In this document: positions 1-5,649 of the stretch, piece after piece
How the letters are laid out: every line of letters starts with the position of its first letter
How positions within the stretch are numbered: position 1 is the first letter of the stretch
Notes under the pieces: model-generated
The model's database searches: none
Seen by the model: the letters and a program-made list of their open reading frames with translations, nothing else
What the model was told of the DNA's origin: nothing
Source of the DNA: Bacteroidota bacterium
Lineage (GTDB): Bacteria; Bacteroidota; Bacteroidia; Bacteroidales; Prolixibacteraceae
Length of the DNA stretch: 5,649 bases
Assembly: GCA_030632865.1 (NCBI GenBank)
Contig: DAOVTY010000213.1
Location: forward strand, 1-5,649
Direction: 5' to 3'
Position numbers and translations under genes: made by a program

Positions 1-917
1 TCTTCCGAAATACAAACTGGACGTTCGTATGTTCTATAAATAGAAGTATAAAATACTGTTTTATCATTCTTGCTTCCACCTTCAACCAGTGTTTTACTTA
101 ATGCGTTATTCCATATTTCACGCCCATTTCGCGTTACTTTATCTATATTATAATCTGCAATCTCGCGATACAAATTTGCTTTTGCTTGTTCTTCGCTTAT
201 AAATGAAATACCGTAACGTACTTTTATTTGTTTTGTATCTGTGCTAAATTGCAGTGCAATACATTTGTTTCTGCCATCGGCTTCTATTTCATCAGAAATT
301 TCGCCATCTTTTAGTATTCCTGATTTTTCATATTTCTGTTCTGTTTCCAGATACAAATAAATTTTTGTGGTATTTTGTGTAACGTCATTCGACACAATTT
401 GATATCCGGTAACAGCTCCATTTTCAGCTTTAATTTTACCTCGTTTGTTATTTACCAAAAGATACTTTGCCTCATCATCATCAAAACTTATGTAATAAAT
501 ACCTGCTTGATTTGAAACTCCATATGAAATTTCGATATTTTCATCATCAAGATAAACGTCCCACGAATATGGTGTAATTTTCTCCTGATCGTAGCTATAA
601 TCGTAAACTGGCAACAAATTAATTTGGGTACCCGAAACCGGACTGATATTAAAAGCAGAACTTCCTCTGTGACTGGTTGTAACCACCGGTAACCCGTTTA
701 ATTTATCTGTAGTAAAATCTCTTCTACTTGGAATAACTCGTAGCATACTGTTGGGCAGGTGAATGGTTGGAAATGTAGGAACCAGCAAATGACTTATATT
801 CCCCATGTACGGATTAACATAGTCGATAGGTTGCTTTGCGGTTTTTGTTGAATTGCTTTGCGGAACAGAACAGCCAATTAAAAAAAGGCTTATAATACCA
901 AATATAAATTTTACCAT
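1..917 (-). CDS. GH92-family glycoside hydrolase (alpha-mannosidase-like) lipoprotein, N-terminal part, cut by window edge
   Basis: The reading frame runs from ATG (915-917) leftward off the window, giving 305 residues plus two bases. Residues 1-16 form a short lipoprotein signal peptide ending in the lipobox LIGC, with C16 the lipidated cysteine. No acidic surface-export signal follows (CSVPQSNS), so a periplasm-facing anchor is more likely than surface display; this is inference. The mature protein opens with DYVNPYMGN (32-40), the counterpart of the GH92 opening YVxPFIGT. Near the visible end, RYGISFISEEQAKANL (234-249), a W-x-ALSKTLVEGG segment (269-281) and VFYTSIYRTYERP (288-300) match the end of the GH92 N-terminal beta-sandwich and the linker into the (alpha/alpha)6 catalytic domain. 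Known GH92 enzymes are calcium-dependent exo-alpha-mannosidases of about 700-780 residues. The catalytic acids lie in the missing half, so activity cannot be judged. The usual glycine/histidine-rich N-terminal substrate loop is replaced (see findings). No adjacent SusC/SusD genes are visible. Confidence 0.85.
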   Translation of the reverse strand, partial: MVKFIFGIISLFLIGCSVPQSNSTKTAKQPIDYVNPYMGNISHLLVPTFPTIHLPNSMLRVIPSRRDFTTDKLNGLPVVTTSHRGSSAFNISPVSGTQINLLPVYDYSYDQEKITPYSWDVYLDDENIEISYGVSNQAGIYYISFDDDEAKYLLVNNKRGKIKAENGAVTGYQIVSNDVTQNTTKIYLYLETEQKYEKSGILKDGEISDEIEADGRNKCIALQFSTDTKQIKVRYGISFISEEQAKANLYREIADYNIDKVTRNGREIWNNALSKTLVEGGSKNDKTVFYTSIYRTYERPVCISE

Positions 918-1112
918 GTTAATTATTTTGTGAAAATTAATAATAGACAAATTAGTTTATCGAAGAATAGGTTTAGTTTCTCTAGCATAAAAAATTTAAT
1001 TTCATGATATTAAACGAGCATAATAATAATTACACAGGATGATTATTATTCCGCAAGTTCCATGTGTTGCCGTAAAAAAAATTAATTATAAACACATGAA
1101 ATTAAAGGTAAT
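918..1112. other. AT-rich spacer upstream of the GH92 gene
   Basis: About 195 bp lie between the GH92 start codon and the tRNA terminator. I see no open frame worth calling. The region should contain the GH92 promoter, but no clean TAnnTTTG with an upstream TTTG is present. The closest minus-strand match is TAATTTG (948-954), one base short of the consensus. A 9-bp A/T-only inverted repeat (1022-1030 and 1042-1050) is the only obvious structure. Confidence 0.6.
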
Positions 1113-1146
1113 AAAAAAGGCCAGAAGATAAAATCTTCCGGCCTTT
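1113..1146 (-). terminator. Intrinsic terminator of the tRNA-fMet gene
   Basis: Read on the minus strand, AAAGGCC (1146-1140) pairs with GGCCTTT (1122-1116). An inner GAAGA/TCTTC helix (1138-1134 with 1128-1124) follows one mismatch and is capped by a five-base A/T loop. The helix runs directly into T residues (complement of 1113-1118). On the plus strand only three Ts follow the hairpin, so it works best leftward, just after the tRNA. Confidence 0.85.
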
Positions 1147-1147
1147 G

Positions 1148-1220
<73 letters not shown>

Positions 1221-1262
1221 ATATATTTTTATTTCAATTGAAATTTCTTTGCTAACGGGTTG

Positions 1263-1293
1263 CAAATATAAATACTTTTCCGAGACCAGCAAA
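1263..1293 (-). promoter_or_regulatory. Bacteroidota-type promoter for tRNA-fMet
   Basis: On the minus strand, TTTG (1293-1290) is followed after exactly 19 nt by TATATTTG (1270-1263). This matches the Bacteroidota housekeeping sigma consensus (TTTG, 19-21 nt, TAnnTTTG) at every defined base. Transcription would start near 1256, leaving a leader of about 36 nt before the mature tRNA 5' end. No transcript data are available to confirm it. Confidence 0.75.
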
Positions 1294-1511
1294 ATTCTTA
1301 TCATCCATGTAAAGAACAAACCTATTATTAGTTTTATAAATATGCTGGATTAGCTCATTTATATACTAATTCACAGCTATTTAAACAAAAATTTATCCTT
1401 TGAAATAATTTATAAAAACGAAAATTAGAGTTAATTCTACAGCTATTTTTTAATTTTCTGCTCTCGCTATAATAACAACAAAACGAAATAGTCTAATTCT
1501 ATACAATAAAC

Positions 1512-1519
1512 TATATTTG
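1512..1519 (+). promoter_or_regulatory. Probable -7 promoter element of the CPBP protease gene
   Basis: TATATTTG matches the Bacteroidota -7 consensus TAnnTTTG and lies 19 nt before the ATG at 1539, implying a leader of only about 13 nt. No TTTG occurs at the expected upstream spacing (around 1487-1492), so the promoter call rests on one element. Confidence 0.45.
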
Positions 1520-1538
1520 CCGAAACAAATTTTTAAAT

Positions 1539-2486
1539 ATGGCTTTTACTGCTTTTAGGGATATGAAACCTTTCCCGCAACTAATGTTTTCGATGTTCGT
1601 AATTCTGGTGAGTTTTCTCATTTTTATGATAATCTCCATTTTAGTGGCAATGCCATTTATTGGAATAGACTCCCTGATGAATCTTTCGACAATAAACGAA
1701 ATGACTGACCCAAAAACGATTAATGTGTTAAAGTATTTTCAAGTAGTTCAGGCGGTCGGATTATTTATAGTTCCTCCTCTTATTTTAGGTTGGTTATATT
1801 ATGGTAAAATTTCGGAATATCTATATTTAAAAAAATCGATTAATTCTGTATCCATTTTATTGATTTTTGTGTTGATGTTATTCGCAGCCCCATTTGTAAA
1901 TTTTGTTGGCGAGTTAAATGCAAACATGAATTTTCCGGAATGGTTATCGGGTGTGGAGCAGTGGATGACAAATGCAGAAGAAAATGCAGAAATAATAACT
2001 AAAGCATTTTTAAAAGTTGACACAACCGGAGGTTTACTTTTTAATATATTTATGATTGCACTGCTTCCGGCAATTGGCGAGGAGCTTCTTTTTCGTGGTG
2101 TAATTCAACGTATTTTTACAAACTGGACACGCAGTAACAATTGGGGGATTTGGATTTCGGCAATTCTTTTTAGCGCATTACACATGCAATTTTATGGTTT
2201 TATTCCGCGTATGTTATTGGGTGTTTTATTTGGTTATATGTTAGTTTGGAGCGGCTCGATGTGGTTACCAATGGTTGCCCATTTTCTAAACAACACATTC
2301 GCAGTAATCGGATATTTTTTAATAGATAAAAATTTGATTCAACCTGAAATAGAAAATATAGGCTCTACCTCGGAAAGTTACTACATGGCTATTATTAGCT
2401 TCGGTTTAGTATTAGTTTTTATGCTAATGATTAAACGGCAAAATAAAGGGAATCAAATAAAAATTCGAAAAAATAGATTGATTTAA
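1539..2486 (+). CDS. CPBP family intramembrane metalloprotease (CAAX protease/Abi family)
   Basis: This 315-residue integral membrane protein carries all three motifs of the CPBP (Rce1/Abi) family. They are EExxxR at E181-E182-R186 within GEELLFRGVIQ, FxxxH at F211-H215, and HxxxN at H248-N252. In characterised relatives these glutamates, histidines and the asparagine form a metal-dependent active site inside the membrane. About eight hydrophobic segments are visible, roughly at 17-40, 65-88, 104-122, 165-180, 203-218, 221-237, 240-262 and 282-298. A basic tail (299-313, rich in K, R, N and Q) is probably cytoplasmic. Bacterial members act in varied roles such as peptide maturation and self-immunity. 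No CAAX substrate, bacteriocin or prenyltransferase gene lies nearby, so the substrate is unknown. The ATG at 1539 is preferred: it follows a short A/T-rich leader after a -7 element and has no Shine-Dalgarno, as usual in this phylum. M9 is a possible alternative start. The stop overlaps the stop of the convergent gene. Confidence 0.92.
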   Translation: MAFTAFRDMKPFPQLMFSMFVILVSFLIFMIISILVAMPFIGIDSLMNLSTINEMTDPKTINVLKYFQVVQAVGLFIVPPLILGWLYYGKISEYLYLKKSINSVSILLIFVLMLFAAPFVNFVGELNANMNFPEWLSGVEQWMTNAEENAEIITKAFLKVDTTGGLLFNIFMIALLPAIGEELLFRGVIQRIFTNWTRSNNWGIWISAILFSALHMQFYGFIPRMLLGVLFGYMLVWSGSMWLPMVAHFLNNTFAVIGYFLIDKNLIQPEIENIGSTSESYYMAIISFGLVLVFMLMIKRQNKGNQIKIRKNRLI

Positions 2487-3235
2487 CTACCAAAATCGAA
2501 AACCAAATCGCGCTGCATCTCTTTTACAAATTCTTTGGCTGGTATATTTTTCTTTTCACTTTTTCTGAAAACATAAATCAATCCATATTCCTGAGAAATC
2601 TGTCGTTTAATTTTAGCATCGTCAGAAATAATATTTTCTTCAATTTCAGACCACAATCTACTTATAAAATCATTTGTAATTTTTCGCATTTCGCGCATTT
2701 TATCGAAAGAGCGCGATGTATTTCTTCTCAGATTATTTTGAAATATTGCAGCATCATTAAACTGTTCAATTTTAATTCTCACCATTGCAATTGATGGGTT
2801 ATAAATTGCGCTGCCTCCACTTTGAATTCTTTTTTGTTCGCCCTCTACTACTTTTTTGCCCCAATATAAAATTTCCTCCTCGGTATTTAACGGAGGTACT
2901 TTACCCTCAAACTCTTTCAATTCGTAATATTTAATACCACCATTAATCTCTCCGCGCTCCGAAGTAAGAAAAAGTACCTGAATAAAATGCGAGATATACA
3001 TTCTGGCATTTTCCATTGCCGTTTTATATTCCTGATTACGTTCCGATTGAATTTTAATATTCAACTCATAATGAGTCAACATATTAGTAAACCTCTCTTT
3101 TACAAGTTTCAGCTCTTCAATAAATGGAATTGAGATAGCGATTTTGTCACCTATTTTAAGAGTTGTCTTTTTAAATGCTGCTTCTAAAGCACGCATCCTG
3201 GCTTTATCTGTTGTTGGCAAACGTCTGTATGGCAT
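2483..3235 (-). CDS. Conserved-looking hypothetical protein, 250 residues
   Basis: I do not recognise a named domain. The ATG at 3233-3235 is chosen as the start, giving MPYRRLPTTDKARMRAL. I recall this opening from uncharacterised Bacteroidota proteins, from memory only. The frame can be extended 27 codons to a TTG at 3316, but that adds an unconvincing N-terminus and would span the likely promoter. The protein is soluble, with no signal peptide or membrane segment, charged, and probably mostly helical. Visible landmarks are a helix-rich region (about 36-93), an acidic to basic stretch at 117-137 (EEEILYWGKKVVEGEQKR), a glycine/proline segment GGSAIYNPSIAMV (140-152), and a charged helical region (165-215). 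The C-terminus VFDFGS is aromatic. There are no cysteines or obvious metal ligands in the 250-residue form. It stands alone between a convergent protease gene and the sdh terminator, so context gives no functional clue. Confidence 0.8.
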   Translation of the reverse strand: MPYRRLPTTDKARMRALEAAFKKTTLKIGDKIAISIPFIEELKLVKERFTNMLTHYELNIKIQSERNQEYKTAMENARMYISHFIQVLFLTSERGEINGGIKYYELKEFEGKVPPLNTEEEILYWGKKVVEGEQKRIQSGGSAIYNPSIAMVRIKIEQFNDAAIFQNNLRRNTSRSFDKMREMRKITNDFISRLWSEIEENIISDDAKIKRQISQEYGLIYVFRKSEKKNIPAKEFVKEMQRDLVFDFGS

Positions 3236-3255
3236 AATTTCTTCTTTGTTTGGTG

Positions 3256-3263
3256 CGAATGTA
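3256..3263 (-). promoter_or_regulatory. Candidate -7 element for the hypothetical gene
   Basis: TACATTCG on the minus strand differs at one base from the Bacteroidota -7 consensus TAnnTTTG and lies 20 nt before the chosen ATG at 3235. No TTTG is seen at the expected -33 position (around 3283-3287). It supports the short start over the upstream TTG, because a transcript starting here could not carry that TTG. Confidence 0.35.
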
Positions 3264-3414
3264 GTAAATTGAACAATTGAGAATCTTTCTTCGCACAATG
3301 ACTTATACACAAACAACTGTGAACTATTTTTAAAAAAACAGCTTTTGAGGAGATATCTATACTAATATTTCTACTTTAAATAAACTTTTGAACTTTTTTG
3401 TTAATTATGCATAC

Positions 3415-3444
3415 AAAAAAAGCCTTCTCAAAAATGAGAAGACT
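3415..3444 (-). terminator. Intrinsic terminator of the sdhAB operon
   Basis: On the minus strand, AGTCTTCTCA (3444-3435) pairs with TGAGAAGGCT (3430-3421) as a 10-bp helix with one G-U pair and a TTTT loop. The helix is followed by six Ts (complement of 3415-3420). It begins about 25 nt after the sdhB stop codon, as expected for the end of this operon. Confidence 0.9.
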
Positions 3445-3468
3445 TATAACTATAATTAAAACGTTTTT

Positions 3469-4230
3469 TTATTCACTCATTCTTGCAACTAAATACTCAC
3501 GATTTAAACGTGCAATATTTACAATAGAGATACTTTTAGGACATTCAGCTTCGCAAGCCTGCGTATTTGTGCAGCCACCAAAACCGAGTTCGTCCATTTT
3601 GCCAACCATATTACGGGCACGTTTTTTAGCTTCAATTTTACCTTGAGGTAATTTTGCCAAATGTGAAACTTTTGCCGAAACAAACAACATGGCTGACGAG
3701 TTTTTACAAGCTGCAACGCAAGCTCCACAACCAATACACGACGCTGCATCCATTGATTCTTCAGCATCTTCGTACGCAATTGGAATTGAATTTGCATCTG
3801 GTACTCCACCTGTATTTACCGAAACAAAACCACCTGCCTGTAATATTTTTTCGAATGCAGTTCGGTCAACAATTAAGTCTTTAATTACTGGAAATGCTGC
3901 TGCACGCCAAGGTTCTATAACAATTGTTTCGCCATCTTTAAATTTACGCATGTGCAACTGGCAAGTGGTAACTTCAGTGTCGGGCCCATGCGGACGACCA
4001 TTAATATATAAACTACAAGTTCCACAAATTCCTTCGCGGCAATCGTGGTCGTATGCAATTGGGTCAATTCCCTTTTCAATCAAGTCATTATTTAAAATGT
4101 CCATCATTTCCAGGAAAGAAGATCCGGTGGAAATATTTTCTATTGGATAAGTTTCAAATTTTCCTTTTGCCGAAGCATTATTTTGTCTCCAGACTTTTAT
4201 TTTAAGTTTCTTCAGAATTTTATCAGCCAT
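3469..4230 (-). CDS. sdhB: Succinate dehydrogenase/fumarate reductase iron-sulfur subunit
   Basis: This 253-residue protein passes electrons from the flavin of SdhA through three iron-sulfur clusters to the membrane cytochrome b and quinone. All cluster ligands are present. The plant-type [2Fe-2S] cluster uses C64, C69, C72 (CREGICGTC) and C90. The [4Fe-4S] cluster uses C165, C168, C171 (CIGCGAC) and C230. The [3Fe-4S] cluster uses C175, C220 and C226 (CTNTQACEAECPKS). The N-terminal half is the ferredoxin domain and the C-terminal half the helical ferredoxin domain. The ATG at 4228-4230 (MADKILKKL) is chosen. A TTG ten codons upstream is in frame but adds an atypical leader. No Shine-Dalgarno is seen, only a run of As before the ATG. 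The gene lies 74 bp after sdhA and is last in the operon, ending at an intrinsic terminator. The sequence alone does not settle whether the complex mainly oxidises succinate or reduces fumarate (sdhB versus frdB). Confidence 0.96.
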   Translation of the reverse strand: MADKILKKLKIKVWRQNNASAKGKFETYPIENISTGSSFLEMMDILNNDLIEKGIDPIAYDHDCREGICGTCSLYINGRPHGPDTEVTTCQLHMRKFKDGETIVIEPWRAAAFPVIKDLIVDRTAFEKILQAGGFVSVNTGGVPDANSIPIAYEDAEESMDAASCIGCGACVAACKNSSAMLFVSAKVSHLAKLPQGKIEAKKRARNMVGKMDELGFGGCTNTQACEAECPKSISIVNIARLNREYLVARMSE

Positions 4231-4251
4231 TTTTTTAGATTTTAAGATTAT

Positions 4252-4296
4252 TAGTAGCAAGTAGTGTAATAATAAATTACGAGTGACTAACTACTA
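4252..4296. repeat. Imperfect inverted repeat in the sdhA-sdhB spacer
   Basis: Three nested arm pairs can fold: TAGTAG/CTACTA (4252-4257 with 4291-4296), TAGT/ACTA (4262-4265 with 4286-4289) and GTAAT/ATTAC (4266-4270 with 4276-4280). They surround a five-base loop, with an internal loop and a five-base bulge. There is no T tract next to it, so it is not a normal terminator. It occupies most of the short spacer. Confidence 0.5.
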
Positions 4297-4304
4297 TATA
4301 CTAA

Positions 4305-5649
4305 TTACTTATAACTCCTCTGTGTTAATTTCACATTCTCAAATACCAAATCTTCTTTATGTAAAGTTGGCTCGTTGCCATCTCCTTTAAACTCCCAGTT
4401 AGATACGTAGGTGAATTTTTCATCATCACGCTTAGCTTCTCCATCATCAGTAACCGACTCCTCGCGGAAATGTCCTCCACATGATTCGTTCCTGTTTAAA
4501 GCATCTCGAGCCATAAGTTCGCCAATATCAAAGAAATCGGCAACACGTCCAGCTTTTTCTAATTCAGGATTTAGATTATTCATTTCTCCCGGAATTTTAA
4601 CATCTTTCCAGAAATCTTCGCGAATTTGTTTAATCTCGACAATTGCTTTTTCAAGCCCCTCTTTATTTCTTGCCATTCCAACAAATTCCCACATTACATG
4701 TCCAAGTTTCTTATGAAAATGGTCAACAGTTTTCGAGCCTTTTATACTGAATAATTTGTTCAATCTTTCAGATACCTCTTTTTCTGCTTCCTCAAATTCC
4801 GGAGCATTTGTATTTATTTTCGGAGTCATTATTTCGTTGGCCAGATAATCTCCAATTGTGTATGGTAATACAAAATATCCATCGGCTAAACCTTGCATAA
4901 GTGCCGAAGCTCCCAAACGGTTTGCTCCATGGTCAGAAAAGTTCGCTTCACCAATTGAATATAATCCCTCAACGGTTGACATTAAGTTATAATCAACCCA
5001 AGTACCACCCATTGAATAGTGGATTGCCGGGTAAATCATCATCGGATTTTTATACGGATTTACGTCAGTAATTTTTTCGTACATCTGGAAAAGGTTTCCA
5101 TAACGAGCTTCAATTACATCTTTCCCAAGGCGTTTTATTGAATACTTAAAATCAAGAAATACTGCTTTTCCTTCTGAATTAACACCAAAGCCAGCATCGC
5201 AACGCTCTTTTGCTGCACGTGATGCTACATCCCGAGGAACAAGGTTTCCATAAGAAGGATACCTTCTTTCAAGATAAAAATCGCGGTCATCTTCAGGAAT
5301 ATCGTTGCCCGAGATTTCGCCCTTTTGCAATTTATCAGCGTCCTCTTTTTTCTTAGGAACCCAAATTCTACCATCGTTTCGCAGCGACTCCGACATTAAA
5401 GTCAGTTTCGATTGCTGGTCGCCATGAACAGGAATACAAGTTGGGTGAATTTGCACAAAACAAGGATTCGACATAAAAGCACCTTTTTTGTAACATTGCC
5501 AAGCTGCAGAACCGTTACTTCCCATAGCATTTGTAGAGAGGAAGAATACATTTCCGTAACCACCGGTTGCAACAACAACTGCGTGTGCACCGTGTCTTTT
5601 TATTTCACCTGACACCAAATCGCGTACAATAATACCGCGTGCTTTGCCA
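4305..5649 (-). CDS. sdhA: Succinate dehydrogenase/fumarate reductase flavoprotein subunit, C-terminal part, cut by window edge
   Basis: About 447 C-terminal residues are visible. The frame stays open to the right edge, reading GKARGIIVRDLVSGEIKRHG, so the TTG at 5616-5618 is internal and not a start. The missing N-terminus, roughly 200 residues by family size, would carry the FAD dinucleotide-binding motif and the flavin-linked histidine. Visible family landmarks are VVVATGGYGNVF (5573-5538), IHPT with a substrate-binding histidine (codon 5445-5447), the arginine of PRDVASRA that acts as proton shuttle in relatives (5232-5234), the histidine of IHYSMGG (5019-5021), and HGANRLG with its substrate-binding arginine (4917-4919). 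The C-terminal helical domain contains RNESCGGHFREE. The enzyme interconverts succinate and fumarate on the cytoplasmic face of the membrane, feeding electrons to SdhB encoded just downstream. The sequence resembles the B-type complex with a single di-haem cytochrome b subunit; that gene should lie upstream, outside the window. Confidence 0.96.
   Translation of the reverse strand, partial: GKARGIIVRDLVSGEIKRHGAHAVVVATGGYGNVFFLSTNAMGSNGSAAWQCYKKGAFMSNPCFVQIHPTCIPVHGDQQSKLTLMSESLRNDGRIWVPKKKEDADKLQKGEISGNDIPEDDRDFYLERRYPSYGNLVPRDVASRAAKERCDAGFGVNSEGKAVFLDFKYSIKRLGKDVIEARYGNLFQMYEKITDVNPYKNPMMIYPAIHYSMGGTWVDYNLMSTVEGLYSIGEANFSDHGANRLGASALMQGLADGYFVLPYTIGDYLANEIMTPKINTNAPEFEEAEKEVSERLNKLFSIKGSKTVDHFHKKLGHVMWEFVGMARNKEGLEKAIVEIKQIREDFWKDVKIPGEMNNLNPELEKAGRVADFFDIGELMARDALNRNESCGGHFREESVTDDGEAKRDDEKFTYVSNWEFKGDGNEPTLHKEDLVFENVKLTQRSYK

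Larger units (their letters stand above)
1221..1538. other. Divergent intergenic region between tRNA-fMet and the CPBP protease gene
   Basis: This 318-bp AT-rich stretch holds no gene. It contains the tRNA promoter and leader (1221-1293, minus), a 14-bp perfect palindrome in that leader (1231-1244), and a probable -7 element for the CPBP gene (1512-1519, plus). Between about 1294 and 1511 I see only AT-rich text with one 10-bp direct repeat, ACAGCTATTT, at 1373-1382 and 1439-1448. I attach no function to that repeat. Confidence 0.6.

Noticed and set aside
948..954. TAATTTG as a -7 promoter element for the GH92 gene
   Set aside because: It is one base short of TAnnTTTG and has no TTTG at the right spacing, so it is too weak to call.
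1373..1448. 10-bp direct repeat ACAGCTATTT, 66 bp apart
   Set aside because: Only two copies in AT-rich intergenic DNA with no symmetry or promoter relation; chance is a sufficient explanation.
1539..2486. CPBP protease as part of a bacteriocin or defence system
   Set aside because: The Abi name comes from family history, and no bacteriocin, toxin or phage-defence gene is adjacent. Nothing here supports such a role.
3236..3316. 27-codon N-terminal extension of the hypothetical protein from a TTG
   Set aside because: The start would be TTG, the added residues look non-coding, and the extension covers the likely promoter. The ATG at 3235 gives a cleaner N-terminus.
3398..4150. Plus-strand open frames opposite sdhB
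   Set aside because: They lie antisense to a gene with all its cluster cysteines intact, have low-complexity or unnatural composition, and show no domain. They are shadows of the real frame.
4231..4260. Ten-codon N-terminal extension of SdhB from a TTG
   Set aside because: The downstream ATG gives MADKILKKL leading straight into the ferredoxin domain, and the extension lies in the hairpin-containing spacer.
4411..4716. Plus-strand open frame opposite sdhA (also 5412-5612)
   Set aside because: Antisense shadow of the clearly coding SdhA frame, with no recognisable protein features.
5616..5618. TTG as the start of the SdhA frame
   Set aside because: Recognisable SdhA sequence (GKARGIIVRD) continues upstream to the window edge, so the gene is truncated by the window and not shortened.

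Overview
The window looks like ordinary chromosome from an AT-rich member of the Bacteroidota. Four things support this. The start codons lack Shine-Dalgarno sequences and sit behind A-rich leaders. The promoter-like elements match the Bacteroidota pattern (TTTG, about 19 nt, TAnnTTTG). The succinate dehydrogenase/fumarate reductase flavoprotein and iron-sulfur subunits are of the type usual in this phylum. A GH92-family mannosidase lipoprotein, an enzyme type abundant in Bacteroidota, is also present. A Bacteroidales/Marinilabiliales-like host is my guess; the sequence does not prove it. All four visible stop codons are TAA.

Layout, left to right. Positions 1-917 (minus) hold the N-terminal 305 residues of a GH92-family exo-alpha-mannosidase-like lipoprotein, cut by the window edge before its catalytic domain. 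About 195 bp of AT-rich spacer follow, then a strong intrinsic terminator (1113-1146) abutting an initiator tRNA-fMet(CAU) gene (1148-1220), all on the minus strand, with a good promoter at 1263-1293. On the plus strand, 1539-2486 encodes a CPBP (CAAX protease/Abi) family membrane metalloprotease. It meets tail to tail, with overlapping stop codons, a minus-strand gene (2483-3235) for a 250-residue protein of unknown function. At 3415-3444 lies the terminator of the next minus-strand operon, which holds sdhB/frdB (3469-4230) and the C-terminal two thirds of sdhA/frdA (4305-5649, cut by the right edge). The cytochrome b subunit gene (sdhC) is expected upstream of sdhA, outside the window.

Functionally, SdhA and SdhB form the soluble catalytic part of complex II: dicarboxylate oxidation/reduction at FAD, then three iron-sulfur clusters to a membrane cytochrome b and quinone. 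The tRNA serves translation initiation. The other genes appear to be independent single-gene units. I see no CRISPR array, insertion sequence, phage gene, toxin-antitoxin pair or defence island, and no convincing new system. The points most worth a second look are the divergent N-terminal domain of the GH92 protein, the non-canonical U1/U72 mismatch of the initiator tRNA, the hairpin in the sdhA-sdhB spacer, and the uncharacterised 250-residue protein.
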